Below, one piece after another: positions 43,741-52,231 of a DNA stretch of 64,000 nucleotides (within the stretch, counting starts at the first letter, position 1; each line of letters starts with the position of its first letter). The position numbers and the translations under genes were made by a program. Source of the stretch: JABSQH01 sp965230015 (lineage in GTDB: Bacteria; Actinomycetota; Acidimicrobiia; Acidimicrobiales; Ilumatobacteraceae); the NCBI GenBank assembly GCA_965230015.1, contig CBDDKF010000020.1, forward strand, positions 149,090 through 213,089, in the 5' to 3' direction. The notes beneath the pieces are model-generated. The model saw nothing but the letters and a program-made list of their open reading frames with translations. It was not told the DNA's origin and ran no database searches.

Positions 43741-45265
43741 CAGCGCTTGGCGTGCGCCACAACACCCATGCAGGGTCGGACCACACCTGTTCGAACCCCA
43801 GTTGCTCGGCGAGCACCGGGTCGAGGTCGGGCTGCCAGTAGGTGGAGTTACGTCGTTGGGCGAAGTAGTCGGCGTTCTCGGCGATGTGGTCGATGCGTCC
43901 GCTCTGGAACGATCGGCGGTCGGTGACGAGCGTCATGGTTCGTGCCCGGTAGTAGGCGACCACATCGTCGTCGTCGGTGAACTCGTCGACGGCTTCGAAC
44001 ATCGCGTCGACCGCTGGGTTGGCCGGACCCCACTGCACCCGGCCAGCGTCGTTGAAGTCGCGCACGTCGGAGATGTCGCTGCGCAACACCAGCCCATGGC
44101 CGACGAGCAAGGCGATCGCCGGCACCATGGCGACCGCCGCCGCCGCTCTTGGGCGACGTGTGAGGGCCACCGCCACTAGCGCGGCGATCGCCACCATGGC
44201 GAAGTACACCACCCACGGGGTCACCTGGAACCAGTACCGCTTGACCTCGCGGAAGTGGGTGCCGATGGCGAACGCGCTCAAGATCGGGAGCAACAACAAC
44301 GGCAAGTCGAGCGTCGGTCGCCGTCGAACCCCGATCACGGCGCCAACCACTGCGATGGCGAGCACGATCACGCCGACCCACGGACGTTCACCGAGCCCGA
44401 GCTGTTCCGACAGGTTCGCTGGATACTCGCGGAACCGATCGTCGAGGAAGCCGGCACTGTTGCCGTTGTCGGGAAACAGATCGTTCGGCAGGAGCAGTTG
44501 CACCACGATGACCGAGCCGACGAACGCGCCGTAGGGCATGAGCACCTGCTGCCAGCGATCGACCGCCAGCCGCACCGTCGATCCCACGTCGGTCCACCGC
44601 TCGTTGCGGCGTACCGCGTCGAACAGTTGCATCCCGCCGATCACGCCGAGCAGCACGATGCCCTCGCGCCGCATGTTGTAGGCGACCATCACCAACACGC
44701 CGAGGAGCGCCAAGTGACGGAGTGACGCGTCGAGCAGGTCGGAGCGCTCGCGCATTCGGTCGTACCACCAGATCACCAGTGCCACGGCCGCAAGATGGGG
44801 AAACTCGCTGAGCAGCTGATCGGTATGGCCGAGCAACACCGGCGACGTGCCGAGCACCGCGATCACGCCGATGGCGTACAGCCAGCCGATACGGCGGCGA
44901 ACGATTCCGTGCACCAGCACGAGCCACAAACAGAACGCGGCGACCTGCACGAGCTTGAGCCGGTCGTAGTCGAGATCCCACACGAACACGAACGGCGTGA
45001 GCACCAGCGGCCAGCCCCAGGGATAGGCGAGCGGGCTGAAGTTTCCATCCGAGAGATCGAGGGCGAACTGGTTGTCGTTGACCACCTCGCCGACGTTCAA
45101 GCCGAGAATCCCCTGCGCCTGGCGCAAGTACAGGGCGAAGTCGTCGCCCTGCGTGTGCCCGTTGCGATGCATCATGATCGCCAGCAGGGCGCACCCGGCG
45201 ACCGTGACCCCGAGCGCGGCGGCGCGCACGCCGATCCGCTCGTGGTTCCGCACATCGCGCACCAT
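43730..45265 (-). CDS. Multi-pass membrane glycosyltransferase-like protein (GT-C type)
   Basis: 511 residues with about ten hydrophobic helices. The first extracytoplasmic loop contains GHTQGDDFALYLRQAQGIL; the acidic DD after the first helix is the usual catalytic pattern of GT-C enzymes (ArnT/PMT-like). Further loops include HTDQLLSEFP and a soluble C-terminus of about 120 residues. It would transfer a sugar from a polyprenol-phosphate donor, plausibly the product of the adjacent family 2 enzyme. Acceptor unknown (cell-wall polymer or protein). No known named subfamily recognised. Confidence 0.82.
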   Translation of the reverse strand: MVRDVRNHERIGVRAAALGVTVAGCALLAIMMHRNGHTQGDDFALYLRQAQGILGLNVGEVVNDNQFALDLSDGNFSPLAYPWGWPLVLTPFVFVWDLDYDRLKLVQVAAFCLWLVLVHGIVRRRIGWLYAIGVIAVLGTSPVLLGHTDQLLSEFPHLAAVALVIWWYDRMRERSDLLDASLRHLALLGVLVMVAYNMRREGIVLLGVIGGMQLFDAVRRNERWTDVGSTVRLAVDRWQQVLMPYGAFVGSVIVVQLLLPNDLFPDNGNSAGFLDDRFREYPANLSEQLGLGERPWVGVIVLAIAVVGAVIGVRRRPTLDLPLLLLPILSAFAIGTHFREVKRYWFQVTPWVVYFAMVAIAALVAVALTRRPRAAAAVAMVPAIALLVGHGLVLRSDISDVRDFNDAGRVQWGPANPAVDAMFEAVDEFTDDDDVVAYYRARTMTLVTDRRSFQSGRIDHIAENADYFAQRRNSTYWQPDLDPVLAEQLGFEQVWSDPAWVLWRTPSAGGP

Positions 45266-45323
45266 CTGACGATACGTCGGGTCGCGTTCGGTCAGGTGTC
45301 AGCAGACAGGTCGAGCGGGCGAC

Positions 45324-46613
45324 TCAGGACGCCGGTTCGGCGTCGTCGCGTTCGGCTTCGTCGCGTTCGGTGATCGCCACGCTGACGATGGTGTGATGGC
45401 GCACGGCGCGCACCTCGAGCGTCCACTGCTCCACGGGCACCTTGGTCCCCTGCTCGGGGAGACGGCCGATGCGATCGAGCACGAGCCCCGCCACGGTGGC
45501 GTACTCGCCGGTGGGCAGTGGCGTGTCGTGATCGACCATCTCGTGAATCGGGAAACGGCCAGGGACGACGAGCGTGCCATCGGCCTCGACCACGGGGATC
45601 AGGTCGACCTGGTCGTGTTCGTCGTAGATCTCGCCGACCAACTCCTCGATGAGGTCCTCCACCGTGACGATCCCCTCGACCCCGCCGTGTTCGTTGACCA
45701 CCAGCGCCATCTGCGCCCGCATCGTCTGCATTTCGCGCAAGGTGGTGAGCACGCGCGCCGCCTCGGGAAACACGACCAGGTCGGTGGCCACGCTCGAGAC
45801 CGGCGCATGCGGGTCGGCCAACAGTTGGCGCAGATGGACGACGCCGACGATGTCGTCGACGTTGTTGTTGCGGGTTACCGGCGCCCGCGAGTGGCCGGTG
45901 TCGATCAACCGATCTTGCGCCTCGGCGCACGTCGCCGACTCGTCGACGGTGACCAGCGCGACACGCGGCACGAGAATCTCGTCGAGCGACCGTTCGGCGA
46001 TGTCGAACGCGCCGTGGAGGATCTCGCGGTGTTCGGGCTCGAACGAGGCCTGCGTGGTCACGAGCTCGCGCAGCTCGGCCTCGGTCACCTCGGCGCGTTG
46101 TTGGTCGGGGTCGCCGCCGGCCAGCCTGACCACGACGTCGCTCGACTTCGACAGGAGCCACACCAGCGGCTTGGTCGCGGTGGTGAGCAACGACAGGGGG
46201 CGAGCCATCGCCAAGCCCCATCCTTCGGCGCGTTGCAGGGCGATGCGCTTCGGTGCCAATTCACCGAACACCAGCGTGAAGTACGACAGCACGAGGGTGA
46301 CGGCGATCACGGCCACGGGCTCGGCGGCGCCGCCGAGGAAGGAGAACGCTGGCTCGAGCGGTTCGGCCAACGACACCGCGGCGGCGGCCGAGGCGAGGAA
46401 TCCGGCGAGGGTGATGCCGATCTGAATCGTCGCCAGAAACTGGTTGGGCTGACGGGCGAGGCGAGCGAGCAGTGCGCCCGACGCCGAGCGTTCCTCCAGC
46501 CGCTGCAGTTGGCCTTCGCGCAACGACACCAGCGCGAGTTCTGCGCCCGACAGCGCCGCGTTGATCGCGACGAGCACGACGACCAGGGCGAGCTGCGGCG
46601 CGACGCTACTCAC
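45324..46613 (-). CDS. CNNM/CorC-type membrane protein (DUF21 + CBS pair + CorC_HlyC)
   Basis: 429 residues. N-terminal DUF21 membrane region (about 1-190, helices ALVVVLVAINAALSGAELALVSL, IGITLAGFLASAAAAVSLA, VAVIAVTLVLSYFTLVFGELAPKRIAL), two CBS motifs (about 215-335: VPRVALVTVDESATCAEAQDRLIDTGHSRAPV, VNEHGGVEGIVTVEDLIEELVGEI) and a CorC_HlyC domain (VPGRFPIHEMVDH). Such proteins export Mg2+/Co2+ or regulate ion balance; the old label is hemolysin C-like. Nearest upstream on the strand is the LppM-like gene. Confidence 0.93.
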   Translation of the reverse strand: MSSVAPQLALVVVLVAINAALSGAELALVSLREGQLQRLEERSASGALLARLARQPNQFLATIQIGITLAGFLASAAAAVSLAEPLEPAFSFLGGAAEPVAVIAVTLVLSYFTLVFGELAPKRIALQRAEGWGLAMARPLSLLTTATKPLVWLLSKSSDVVVRLAGGDPDQQRAEVTEAELRELVTTQASFEPEHREILHGAFDIAERSLDEILVPRVALVTVDESATCAEAQDRLIDTGHSRAPVTRNNNVDDIVGVVHLRQLLADPHAPVSSVATDLVVFPEAARVLTTLREMQTMRAQMALVVNEHGGVEGIVTVEDLIEELVGEIYDEHDQVDLIPVVEADGTLVVPGRFPIHEMVDHDTPLPTGEYATVAGLVLDRIGRLPEQGTKVPVEQWTLEVRAVRHHTIVSVAITERDEAERDDAEPAS

Positions 46614-46690
46614 AAGGCGGCACGCGACGAGACGGCATGCGGACTCGGCAACTCAAACGGAGACGGGCAGATGGCGCCACGGGTGATCGA

Positions 46691-46715
46691 CCGCCACGTT
46701 AGCGACGCTTGGCGG
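46691..46715 (-). terminator. Weak hairpin downstream of the LppM-like gene
   Basis: CCGCCA and TGGCGG arms with a 13-base loop, 41 bases beyond the LppM-like stop in 46614-46755. There is no T-tract, so the terminator call is tentative; nothing else is seen in this 142-base gap. Confidence 0.28.
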
Positions 46716-46755
46716 CGGTTGTTCGATGCTCCGCGATGAGCGGCGGACGGCGGTC

Positions 46756-47685
46756 TCAGCTCGATGGCGGGGGAGGGGGCGGGCCGGCGTCGGTTGGCGG
46801 CGGGGGCGGTGGCGTACTCGCGCTGGGCGGAGCTGCCGTTGGCGGCGGAGGAGCGGTCGTCGGCGGATTCATCGGGGCGCCTGTGGCCGCTGGTGCCGGC
46901 ATGTCGGCTTCTGCGGATCCGTTGCCCCCGTCGCCGCCGGTCTGCCGCTTGATGAGGAAGAAGGCGATGGCGGCAACGGCGATCACCGCCAACACGATGA
47001 TGATGATCAGCACGGCCGACGAGCTGCCGCCATCGCCGCTGCCGGTGCCGGTCCAGACCGCGGACATCGTCGCGGTATCGCCGGAGAGGAACTCGGCATC
47101 GGGGGTGAGTACCCATGTCGCGGTGGATCCATCGGTGGACGTGGCGTTGTTCTCGCCGAGCGAGCCCGGTGCCGACACGACGAAACGGAAGTCGAGCAAC
47201 TCTTCGAACGAGAACCCGAGCGCGTCGAGGTCGCCACCGTCGCCGCCGGTGAGCTCGCTCACTCCACTGAGGCTGAGTTCGAACGTGGTGCCGTCATCGT
47301 CCTGGGTGATCGCCAGCACCGAATCGTCGCCCAGATCGGTCAGCTCAGCGACCGGAACGCCGGTGACCGTGCAGCCGACGCCGACGCGGCCGTCCTCGTT
47401 GATCTCGGTGGTGGTCACCTCGAAACCGGTGAGGCCTGCCGTGAGGTCGCCGCACGGATCATCGTCGCCGAGAATCTCGTCGCCCGTGAGGTCCGAGGCG
47501 TCGTCGCCGAACAACGAACCCAGTTGCTCGAGCTGGGCGGTGTCGACCGCCGTGACGATCCCCACGTCGACGGTTCCGTCGTCGCTGATCTCGAACGTCG
47601 ATTCGAATTCGAGGCATCCGCTCAATGCGATGCTGGCCACGACCACAGGGGCGATCCATCGACGGCGCAGAGTCATGGCTGGCAT
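46756..47685 (-). CDS. LppM-like lipoprotein with proline-rich tail
   Basis: 309 residues. Signal peptide with lipobox IALSGC (Cys near residue 24) followed by LEFESTFEISDDGTVDVGIVTAVD, the opening of LppM/DUF3153 domains. After the domain comes a membrane helix (AVLIIIIVLAVIAVAAIAFFLI, about 225-246) and a tail of Gly, Ala and long proline runs (PPPPPPTDAGPPPPPP). It thus has both a lipid anchor and a helix, with the proline-rich part inside the cell. Mycobacterial LppM is linked to envelope/lipid biology; function here is not shown. Confidence 0.86.
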   Translation of the reverse strand: MPAMTLRRRWIAPVVVASIALSGCLEFESTFEISDDGTVDVGIVTAVDTAQLEQLGSLFGDDASDLTGDEILGDDDPCGDLTAGLTGFEVTTTEINEDGRVGVGCTVTGVPVAELTDLGDDSVLAITQDDDGTTFELSLSGVSELTGGDGGDLDALGFSFEELLDFRFVVSAPGSLGENNATSTDGSTATWVLTPDAEFLSGDTATMSAVWTGTGSGDGGSSSAVLIIIIVLAVIAVAAIAFFLIKRQTGGDGGNGSAEADMPAPAATGAPMNPPTTAPPPPTAAPPSASTPPPPPPTDAGPPPPPPSS

Positions 47686-47716
47686 CGTAGGGGAGTGTTC
47701 GACCGTGCCCGGGGAG

Positions 47717-47745
47717 TTGAACCATTATACCCCCTGGGGTATAGT
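47717..47745 (+). promoter_or_regulatory. Promoter of the rhodanese/persulfide dioxygenase operon
   Basis: TTGAAC (-35, 47717-47722), 17-base spacer, TATAGT (-10, 47740-47745). The repressor palindrome at 47726-47743 fills the spacer and the -10, an ideal geometry for steric repression. Confidence 0.72.
47726..47743. promoter_or_regulatory. CstR/CsoR-family operator (TATACCCC-CT-GGGGTATA)
   Basis: Perfect 8-2-8 palindrome of the A/T-flanked C-run/G-run type bound by CsoR-family repressors; the persulfide sensor CstR binds such sites in front of rhodanese and persulfide dioxygenase genes. The downstream gene content fits CstR better than copper-sensing CsoR. No CsoR/CstR gene is present in the window. 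Confidence 0.8.
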
Positions 47746-47806
47746 CGACGAACGGCGGACGATGCGTCGCACCGCACAGCAGAATGGAACGTGCAAGGAG
47801 GATCAC

Positions 47807-48136
47807 ATGCCAGCTCAGACCATCCCCGTTGACCGCTACCGCGAGGCCATCGGTGCCGACGGCCTCGTGCTCGACGTGCGCGAACCCGACGAGGTCGCAG
47901 AGGGGACCATCCCCGGGGCGCGGCACATCCCGCTCGGCGAGCTGCAGGACCGGGTCGGCGAGCTCGATGCGCGCCAGCCGGTGGCCGTGCTCTGCCGCAG
48001 CGGCGGTCGCAGCGCGATGGCGGCGGAGTTTCTCGACGCCAGCGGGTTCGTGCAGGTGACCAACCTCGACGGCGGCATCCTCGCCTACACCGGCGACCTC
48101 GGCACGCCCGGCACGGCAGGTGGGGCCGGCTCGTGA
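47807..48136 (+). CDS. Single-domain rhodanese (sulfurtransferase)
   Basis: 109 residues from ATG 47807, preceded by AAGGAGGA. Rhodanese motifs are complete: VLDVREPDEVAEGTIPGARHIPLGEL and the active-site loop AVLCRSGGRSAMAA whose Cys carries the persulfide, then NLDGGILAY. It moves sulfane sulfur between thiols, likely delivering or removing persulfide for the coupled dioxygenase. Its stop overlaps the GTG of that gene. Regulated by the operator at 47726. The frame is open far upstream, but that is antisense to the LppM-like gene. Confidence 0.93.
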   Translation: MPAQTIPVDRYREAIGADGLVLDVREPDEVAEGTIPGARHIPLGELQDRVGELDARQPVAVLCRSGGRSAMAAEFLDASGFVQVTNLDGGILAYTGDLGTPGTAGGAGS

Positions 48137-49530
48137 TCTTCACGCAGTACTACCTCGACTGTCTGTCGCAGGCCTCGTACCTGATTGGTGATGAGTCGTC
48201 CGGGCGGGCCGTGGTGGTCGATCCGCGCCGCGACATCGACGAGTACGTGCGCGACGCCGATGCTGCGGGGTTGCAGATCGAGCTCGTCCTCGAAACGCAC
48301 TTTCACGCCGACTTCCTGTCGGGCCATCTCGAGTTGGCAGCAGCCACCGGTGCGGTGATCGGCTACTCGTCGGTGGCCGAGACCGAGTTCGACTCGCGGG
48401 CCTTGGCCGACGGCGAACGCATCGAGCTCGGCGAGGTCGTGCTCGAGATTCGCCACACGCCCGGCCACACGCCCGAGTCGATCTCGATCGTGGTCTGGGA
48501 GCACGCCGACGACATTGCTGCCGGGCGCCCGCCGTACGGGGTGCTCACCGGCGACGCGCTGTTCATCGGCGATGTCGGCCGGCCCGATCTACTCGCATCG
48601 TTCGGCTTTACTCGCGATGAGCTCGCCGAGCAGTTGTACGACAGCCTCCACGGCCAGCTGATGACCCTGCCCGACGCCACGCGTGTGTACCCGGCACATG
48701 GCGCGGGCTCGGCATGTGGGAAGAACTTGTCGACCGATACGTGGTCGACGATCGGTGATCAGCGAGCCACCAACTACGCCCTCGCGGCGCCGGACAAGTC
48801 GTCCTTCATCGACTTGGTCACCGAGGGTCAACCGCCGGCGCCGTCGTACTTCGTGTACGACGCGCAACGCAATCGCGAAGCGCGCGACCTCCACGACGAA
48901 CACGAAACCCCCGAGGCGTTGACGCTCGACGCTGTCGACCGGCTGGTCGCAGGCGGTGCGGTGATGCTCGACGGGCGCAGTCCGGTCGACTTCGCCCGCG
49001 GTCATCTCGCCGGGTCGATCAACGTGGGGCTCGAGGGGCGCTATGCGGAGTTCGCCGGTTCGGTCATCCAGCCGGACACCGATCTGGTGGTCGTGGTGGA
49101 ACCCGGCTTCGAGCGCGAGGCGCGGACGCGTCTGGCGCGCATCGGATTCGACCGCGTCGTCGGCCACCTTGCCGATCCGCTGACGGTGATGGCCGATCAC
49201 CCCGATCGTGTTCGACGCGCATCGCGTCTGACTGCGGCCGACTTCGCCGATCGACGCCGTGCGGTCCCCGACCTCCAGGTGATCGACGTGCGCAATCCGG
49301 GGGAGGTGGCCGATGGCACGATCGATGGCTCGATGGCCATCCCCGTCGGGCAGTTGCCCGCACGCCTGGGTGAACTCGACCGCGATCGGCCGACGGTGGT
49401 GTTCTGCGCCGGTGGCTATCGGTCGTCGGTGGCGGCGAGCGTCGTGCGCGCCGCCGGCTTCACCGACGTGTCGGACGTGCTCGGCGGGTTCGCCGCCTGG
49501 CGCGATCTCGTCGGCGCCGACGCCGGCTGA
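48133..49530 (+). CDS. Metallo-beta-lactamase/rhodanese fusion, persulfide dioxygenase (CstB/BlhA-like)
   Basis: 465 residues, GTG overlapping the rhodanese stop. The N-terminal ETHE1-like dioxygenase domain has H56-F-H58-A-D60 (THFHADF) with H65, RHTPGHTPES, GDALFIGDVGRPD and YPAHG. Two rhodanese domains follow; the first (MLDGRSPVDFARGHLAGSINVGL) lacks the active Cys, while the second retains it in VVFCAGGYRSS (near residue 424). This domain order matches CstB-type enzymes that oxidise low-molecular-weight persulfides to sulfite/thiosulfate. Its likely role is detoxifying sulfide/persulfide, under CstR-type control. Confidence 0.92.
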   Translation: MIFTQYYLDCLSQASYLIGDESSGRAVVVDPRRDIDEYVRDADAAGLQIELVLETHFHADFLSGHLELAAATGAVIGYSSVAETEFDSRALADGERIELGEVVLEIRHTPGHTPESISIVVWEHADDIAAGRPPYGVLTGDALFIGDVGRPDLLASFGFTRDELAEQLYDSLHGQLMTLPDATRVYPAHGAGSACGKNLSTDTWSTIGDQRATNYALAAPDKSSFIDLVTEGQPPAPSYFVYDAQRNREARDLHDEHETPEALTLDAVDRLVAGGAVMLDGRSPVDFARGHLAGSINVGLEGRYAEFAGSVIQPDTDLVVVVEPGFEREARTRLARIGFDRVVGHLADPLTVMADHPDRVRRASRLTAADFADRRRAVPDLQVIDVRNPGEVADGTIDGSMAIPVGQLPARLGELDRDRPTVVFCAGGYRSSVAASVVRAAGFTDVSDVLGGFAAWRDLVGADAG

Positions 49531-49556
49531 GCTGTCCGTGGACGGGGTTTGCGGGC

Positions 49557-50204
49557 TCAGGCCGATGCGTTGGTCTGGTCGTTGAAGGCGCGGATCATCG
49601 CGAGTACGTCGGGATCGGCCTTCGACGGCGCACCACTGTCGAACGGCGGTTGCGGGTCGTACTCGATCGCCAGCTGAATACCTTGCGCAACCTCCGGCCC
49701 GACGAGTTCGGCGGTCAATGTCAGCGCCATGTCGATACCGGCTGACACCCCAGCCGCCGTGATGATCTTGCCGCTGCGCACGACGCGTTGTTCGGTCGGC
49801 GATGCGCCGTACTCGGCGAGCTCGTCGTAGGCCATCCAGTGGGTGGTGGCGGGGAGTCCGTCGAGCAGGCCAGCGGCGCCGAGCACCAGTGCGCCGGTGC
49901 AGACCGAGGTCGTCCACGTCGTCGTCGGGTGCGAGTTGGCCACCCACTCGACGATGGGATGGCGCTCGGCCGCGAGTCGGCGGGTGACGAAACCGCCCGG
50001 CACGACGATCACGTCGGGATCGTCGACCTCATCGAAGGTGTGATCGACCCGCAGATGGAGCAGGTCGTTCTCGTCGGACACCGTGCCCGCCTCGGCGGCA
50101 CAGAGCACGGTGGTGGCCCCCGGGATCGAGCTCAACACCTGGTACGGGCCCAACGCGTCGAGCGAGGTGAACTTGTCGTACAGGCCGATGGCGATCGTGG
50201 TCAT
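49557..50204 (-). CDS. DJ-1/PfpI family protein
   Basis: 215 residues from ATG 50204. The nucleophile elbow carries Cys 102 (TSVCTGALVLGAAGLLDG), followed by ATTHWMAYDEL, the signature of the isonitrile-hydratase/ThiJ-like branch; the early SLDALGPYQVL supplies the acidic partner. Members hydrate isonitriles or act as glyoxalase/chaperone-like proteins. The frame is open for a further 392 codons upstream, but that part is antisense to the YihY gene and is not coding. 50205-50369 between the two divergent genes shows no clear promoter. Confidence 0.9.
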   Translation of the reverse strand: MTTIAIGLYDKFTSLDALGPYQVLSSIPGATTVLCAAEAGTVSDENDLLHLRVDHTFDEVDDPDVIVVPGGFVTRRLAAERHPIVEWVANSHPTTTWTTSVCTGALVLGAAGLLDGLPATTHWMAYDELAEYGASPTEQRVVRSGKIITAAGVSAGIDMALTLTAELVGPEVAQGIQLAIEYDPQPPFDSGAPSKADPDVLAMIRAFNDQTNASA

Positions 50205-50369
50205 GAGCACCACACTGGGCGACCACGTCGATGGCGTCAACGACACGGTGCCCACGAATTGCGCCATCGCCGGAGATCTCTGCGGCCCAGCGAGCGGCCC
50301 GACCGTGCCTACGGCAGTTGCGGGTCGTGAACCGCTAGGTTGCGACGGCGTTGGAGGTGCCTGCGGAGG

Positions 50370-51308
50370 ATGTCGAACACGCTCGCTCGCCTGCAGGCAC
50401 GGCTCCCCCGGCCGCTGCGTGCCGCGATCGACATCTGCACGACCACCTACGACAACTGGCGTCGCCATCGCACAATTCGTCTCGGGGCGGCCATTGCGTA
50501 CTACGGGCTGTTCGCCATCGTGCCGGTCCTCTCGCTGAGCTTGGCGTTCGCGGGACTGTTCTTCTCCGAAGCCGAGGTTCAGGACTACATGGCCGACCGC
50601 CTCACGGATCTTCTTGGCGCAAGCGAGGGCGATGCCAACCAGATCGGCCAGACGTTCTCCGAGACCTTGTCGGCCTCCGGCACGATCACCGGCCTCGGTG
50701 TGATCAGTGCGGTCTCGTTGATCCTGGCCGCGTCGTTGTTGGTGATCGCCCTCCAGGACGCGTTCAACACCGTGTGGGATGTGCCGGTGCGCGCCGGCAT
50801 TCGGCACTCGGTGCTCCGCCGTCTCGCGGCGTTTGCCGTGGTACTCGGCGCGGGCGTGGCGATCGTGGTGTCGTTCGCGCTCAACGCCGTGACGGCGTTC
50901 ATCTCCCGGCTGGCTCCTGACGCTCCCGTGGTCGACTCGCTGAGCGAGCTGTTCGGTTTCGCCGCGTCGTGGGCGCTCGGGGTTGGCGTGCTCGCGTTGC
51001 TCCTCCGCTACTTGCCCGATCACACGGTCCGCTGGCGTGCCGCGCTGGTCGGCGGGGCGATCACCGCCCTGCTCGTGGCAGCCGGAACGGTGGCCATCGG
51101 CGTGTATCTGCGGCGGTACGCCTCGACGTCGGTCGTCGGCGCAGCCGGCTCGGTCCTCCTGGTGCTGCTGTGGCTCTACTACCAGGCGCAGATCATCCTC
51201 GTGGGCGCTGAACTCACGCGCGTGCTCGACGACGTGAGCCGGCAAGGCGACGTGAGCCGGCAAAACGGGACGTCCGACCCTGCCTCGGCGCCCGCCGATG
51301 CGGTGTGA
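50370..51308 (+). CDS. YihY/virulence factor BrkB family membrane protein
   Basis: 312 residues from ATG 50370; TTG 50340 gives ten more residues. Six hydrophobic helices are visible, starting with IRLGAAIAYYGLFAIVPVLSLSLAFAGLFF, then LGVISAVSLILAASLLVIALQDAFNTVWDVP, AAFAVVLGAGVAIVVSFALNAV and a terminal VVGAAGSVLLVLLWLYYQAQIILVGAELTRVL, the hallmark of the family. Role not established in any relative (an older RNase BN label is obsolete). Confidence 0.92.
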   Translation: MSNTLARLQARLPRPLRAAIDICTTTYDNWRRHRTIRLGAAIAYYGLFAIVPVLSLSLAFAGLFFSEAEVQDYMADRLTDLLGASEGDANQIGQTFSETLSASGTITGLGVISAVSLILAASLLVIALQDAFNTVWDVPVRAGIRHSVLRRLAAFAVVLGAGVAIVVSFALNAVTAFISRLAPDAPVVDSLSELFGFAASWALGVGVLALLLRYLPDHTVRWRAALVGGAITALLVAAGTVAIGVYLRRYASTSVVGAAGSVLLVLLWLYYQAQIILVGAELTRVLDDVSRQGDVSRQNGTSDPASAPADAV

Positions 51309-51315
51309 TCGGGGC

Positions 51316-52185
51316 ATGGACGGGCCCGTCGACGGCATCACGCTGCGCCTCGATCTCGACGATGGCCGGGTGATGGTCATTCGCGATACCTCCGAGGCCG
51401 ATGCCCCTCAGTTGATGACGCTCTACGACCAACTGCCCGACGATGATCGCCGCCGTCGCTTCTTCGGCTCGTTCCAGCCCGACGAAGCGTGGTTCCGGCA
51501 TTGGTCGTCGGTACGCGAGCAGGGAGGGTTCGGCACGATCGCCGTCGTCCACCAACTCGACGGAGACGATGTGGTCGAACCGCCGATCGAAGTCGCCGGC
51601 GAGGCGGCCTACACGATGCGCGACGACGGCGACGGCGAGTTGGCGATCGTGGTGGCGCCGCGGTGGCGCGGCCTTGGCACGCTGCTGCTCGACGTGCTCT
51701 GCGAGCACGCCGCCACCCGTGGGATCGAGAGCCTGCAAGCCGACGTGTTGAGCAAGAACACCTCGATGATGATGGCGCTGCGCAAGCGCGGCCTGGCCGT
51801 GCTCGAACACGACGACGGCGCAGTGCGCGTCACCGTCGGTACGGCTGCCGATGCTCCGGCGTGGCCGCCCGCCGACACGCGACCGCGGTTGCTGGTGGAG
51901 ATTCCCGGTGCCCGTTGGGCCGGCGAGCGGGCCGCCGAGCGCGCCGGCTGGAGCGTGGCGCTGTGCCCCGGGCCTCAGGCACGTACGCACCAGACCTGTC
52001 CTGCGCTGTGTGGCGACGGGTGTGGCCTCGTGGAGGGCGCCGACGCGATCGTCGTGGCACTCGACCCTTCCGACGAGCGCACGGCCGACCTCGCCGAGCA
52101 CCACCGGCGCGAGCATCCCGATGCCCAGGTGCTCGTGCACTGCGATCATCACCAGGTACTCGACGAGCTGACCCGCATCCGCTGA
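51316..52185 (+). CDS. GNAT-family N-acetyltransferase with an extra C-terminal domain
   Basis: 289 residues from ATG 51316; ATG 51298 would overlap the previous gene by 11 bases. The GNAT part (about residues 1-180) has the acetyl-CoA loop RWRGLGTLLLDVLCEHA with VAP just before it and the motif SLQADVLSKNTSMMMALRKRGL, as in Pat-like acetyltransferases. The last 95 residues (LLVEIPGARWAGERAAERAGWSVALCPGPQ and onward) carry a cysteine/His cluster (THQTCPALCGDGC) and end like a small alpha/beta domain (DAIVVALDP to DAQVLVHCDHHQVLDEL); I do not recognise it. Confidence 0.87.
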   Translation: MDGPVDGITLRLDLDDGRVMVIRDTSEADAPQLMTLYDQLPDDDRRRRFFGSFQPDEAWFRHWSSVREQGGFGTIAVVHQLDGDDVVEPPIEVAGEAAYTMRDDGDGELAIVVAPRWRGLGTLLLDVLCEHAATRGIESLQADVLSKNTSMMMALRKRGLAVLEHDDGAVRVTVGTAADAPAWPPADTRPRLLVEIPGARWAGERAAERAGWSVALCPGPQARTHQTCPALCGDGCGLVEGADAIVVALDPSDERTADLAEHHRREHPDAQVLVHCDHHQVLDELTRIR

Positions 52186-52231
52186 CGGCACGCTGGCAGT
52201 GCCCACCGCCAGCAGCCGTAGTGTGAGCGCG

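Noticed and set aside
46709..47806. A long plus-strand extension of the rhodanese frame.
   Set aside because: It is antisense to the LppM-like lipoprotein; the rhodanese has its own ATG behind AAGGAGGA and a dedicated promoter/operator.
50205..51380. A 392-codon N-terminal extension of the DJ-1 gene on the minus strand.
   Set aside because: It is antisense to a well-supported YihY membrane protein and is Arg/Glu/His-rich without fold signatures; the DJ-1 domain starts at ATG 50204.
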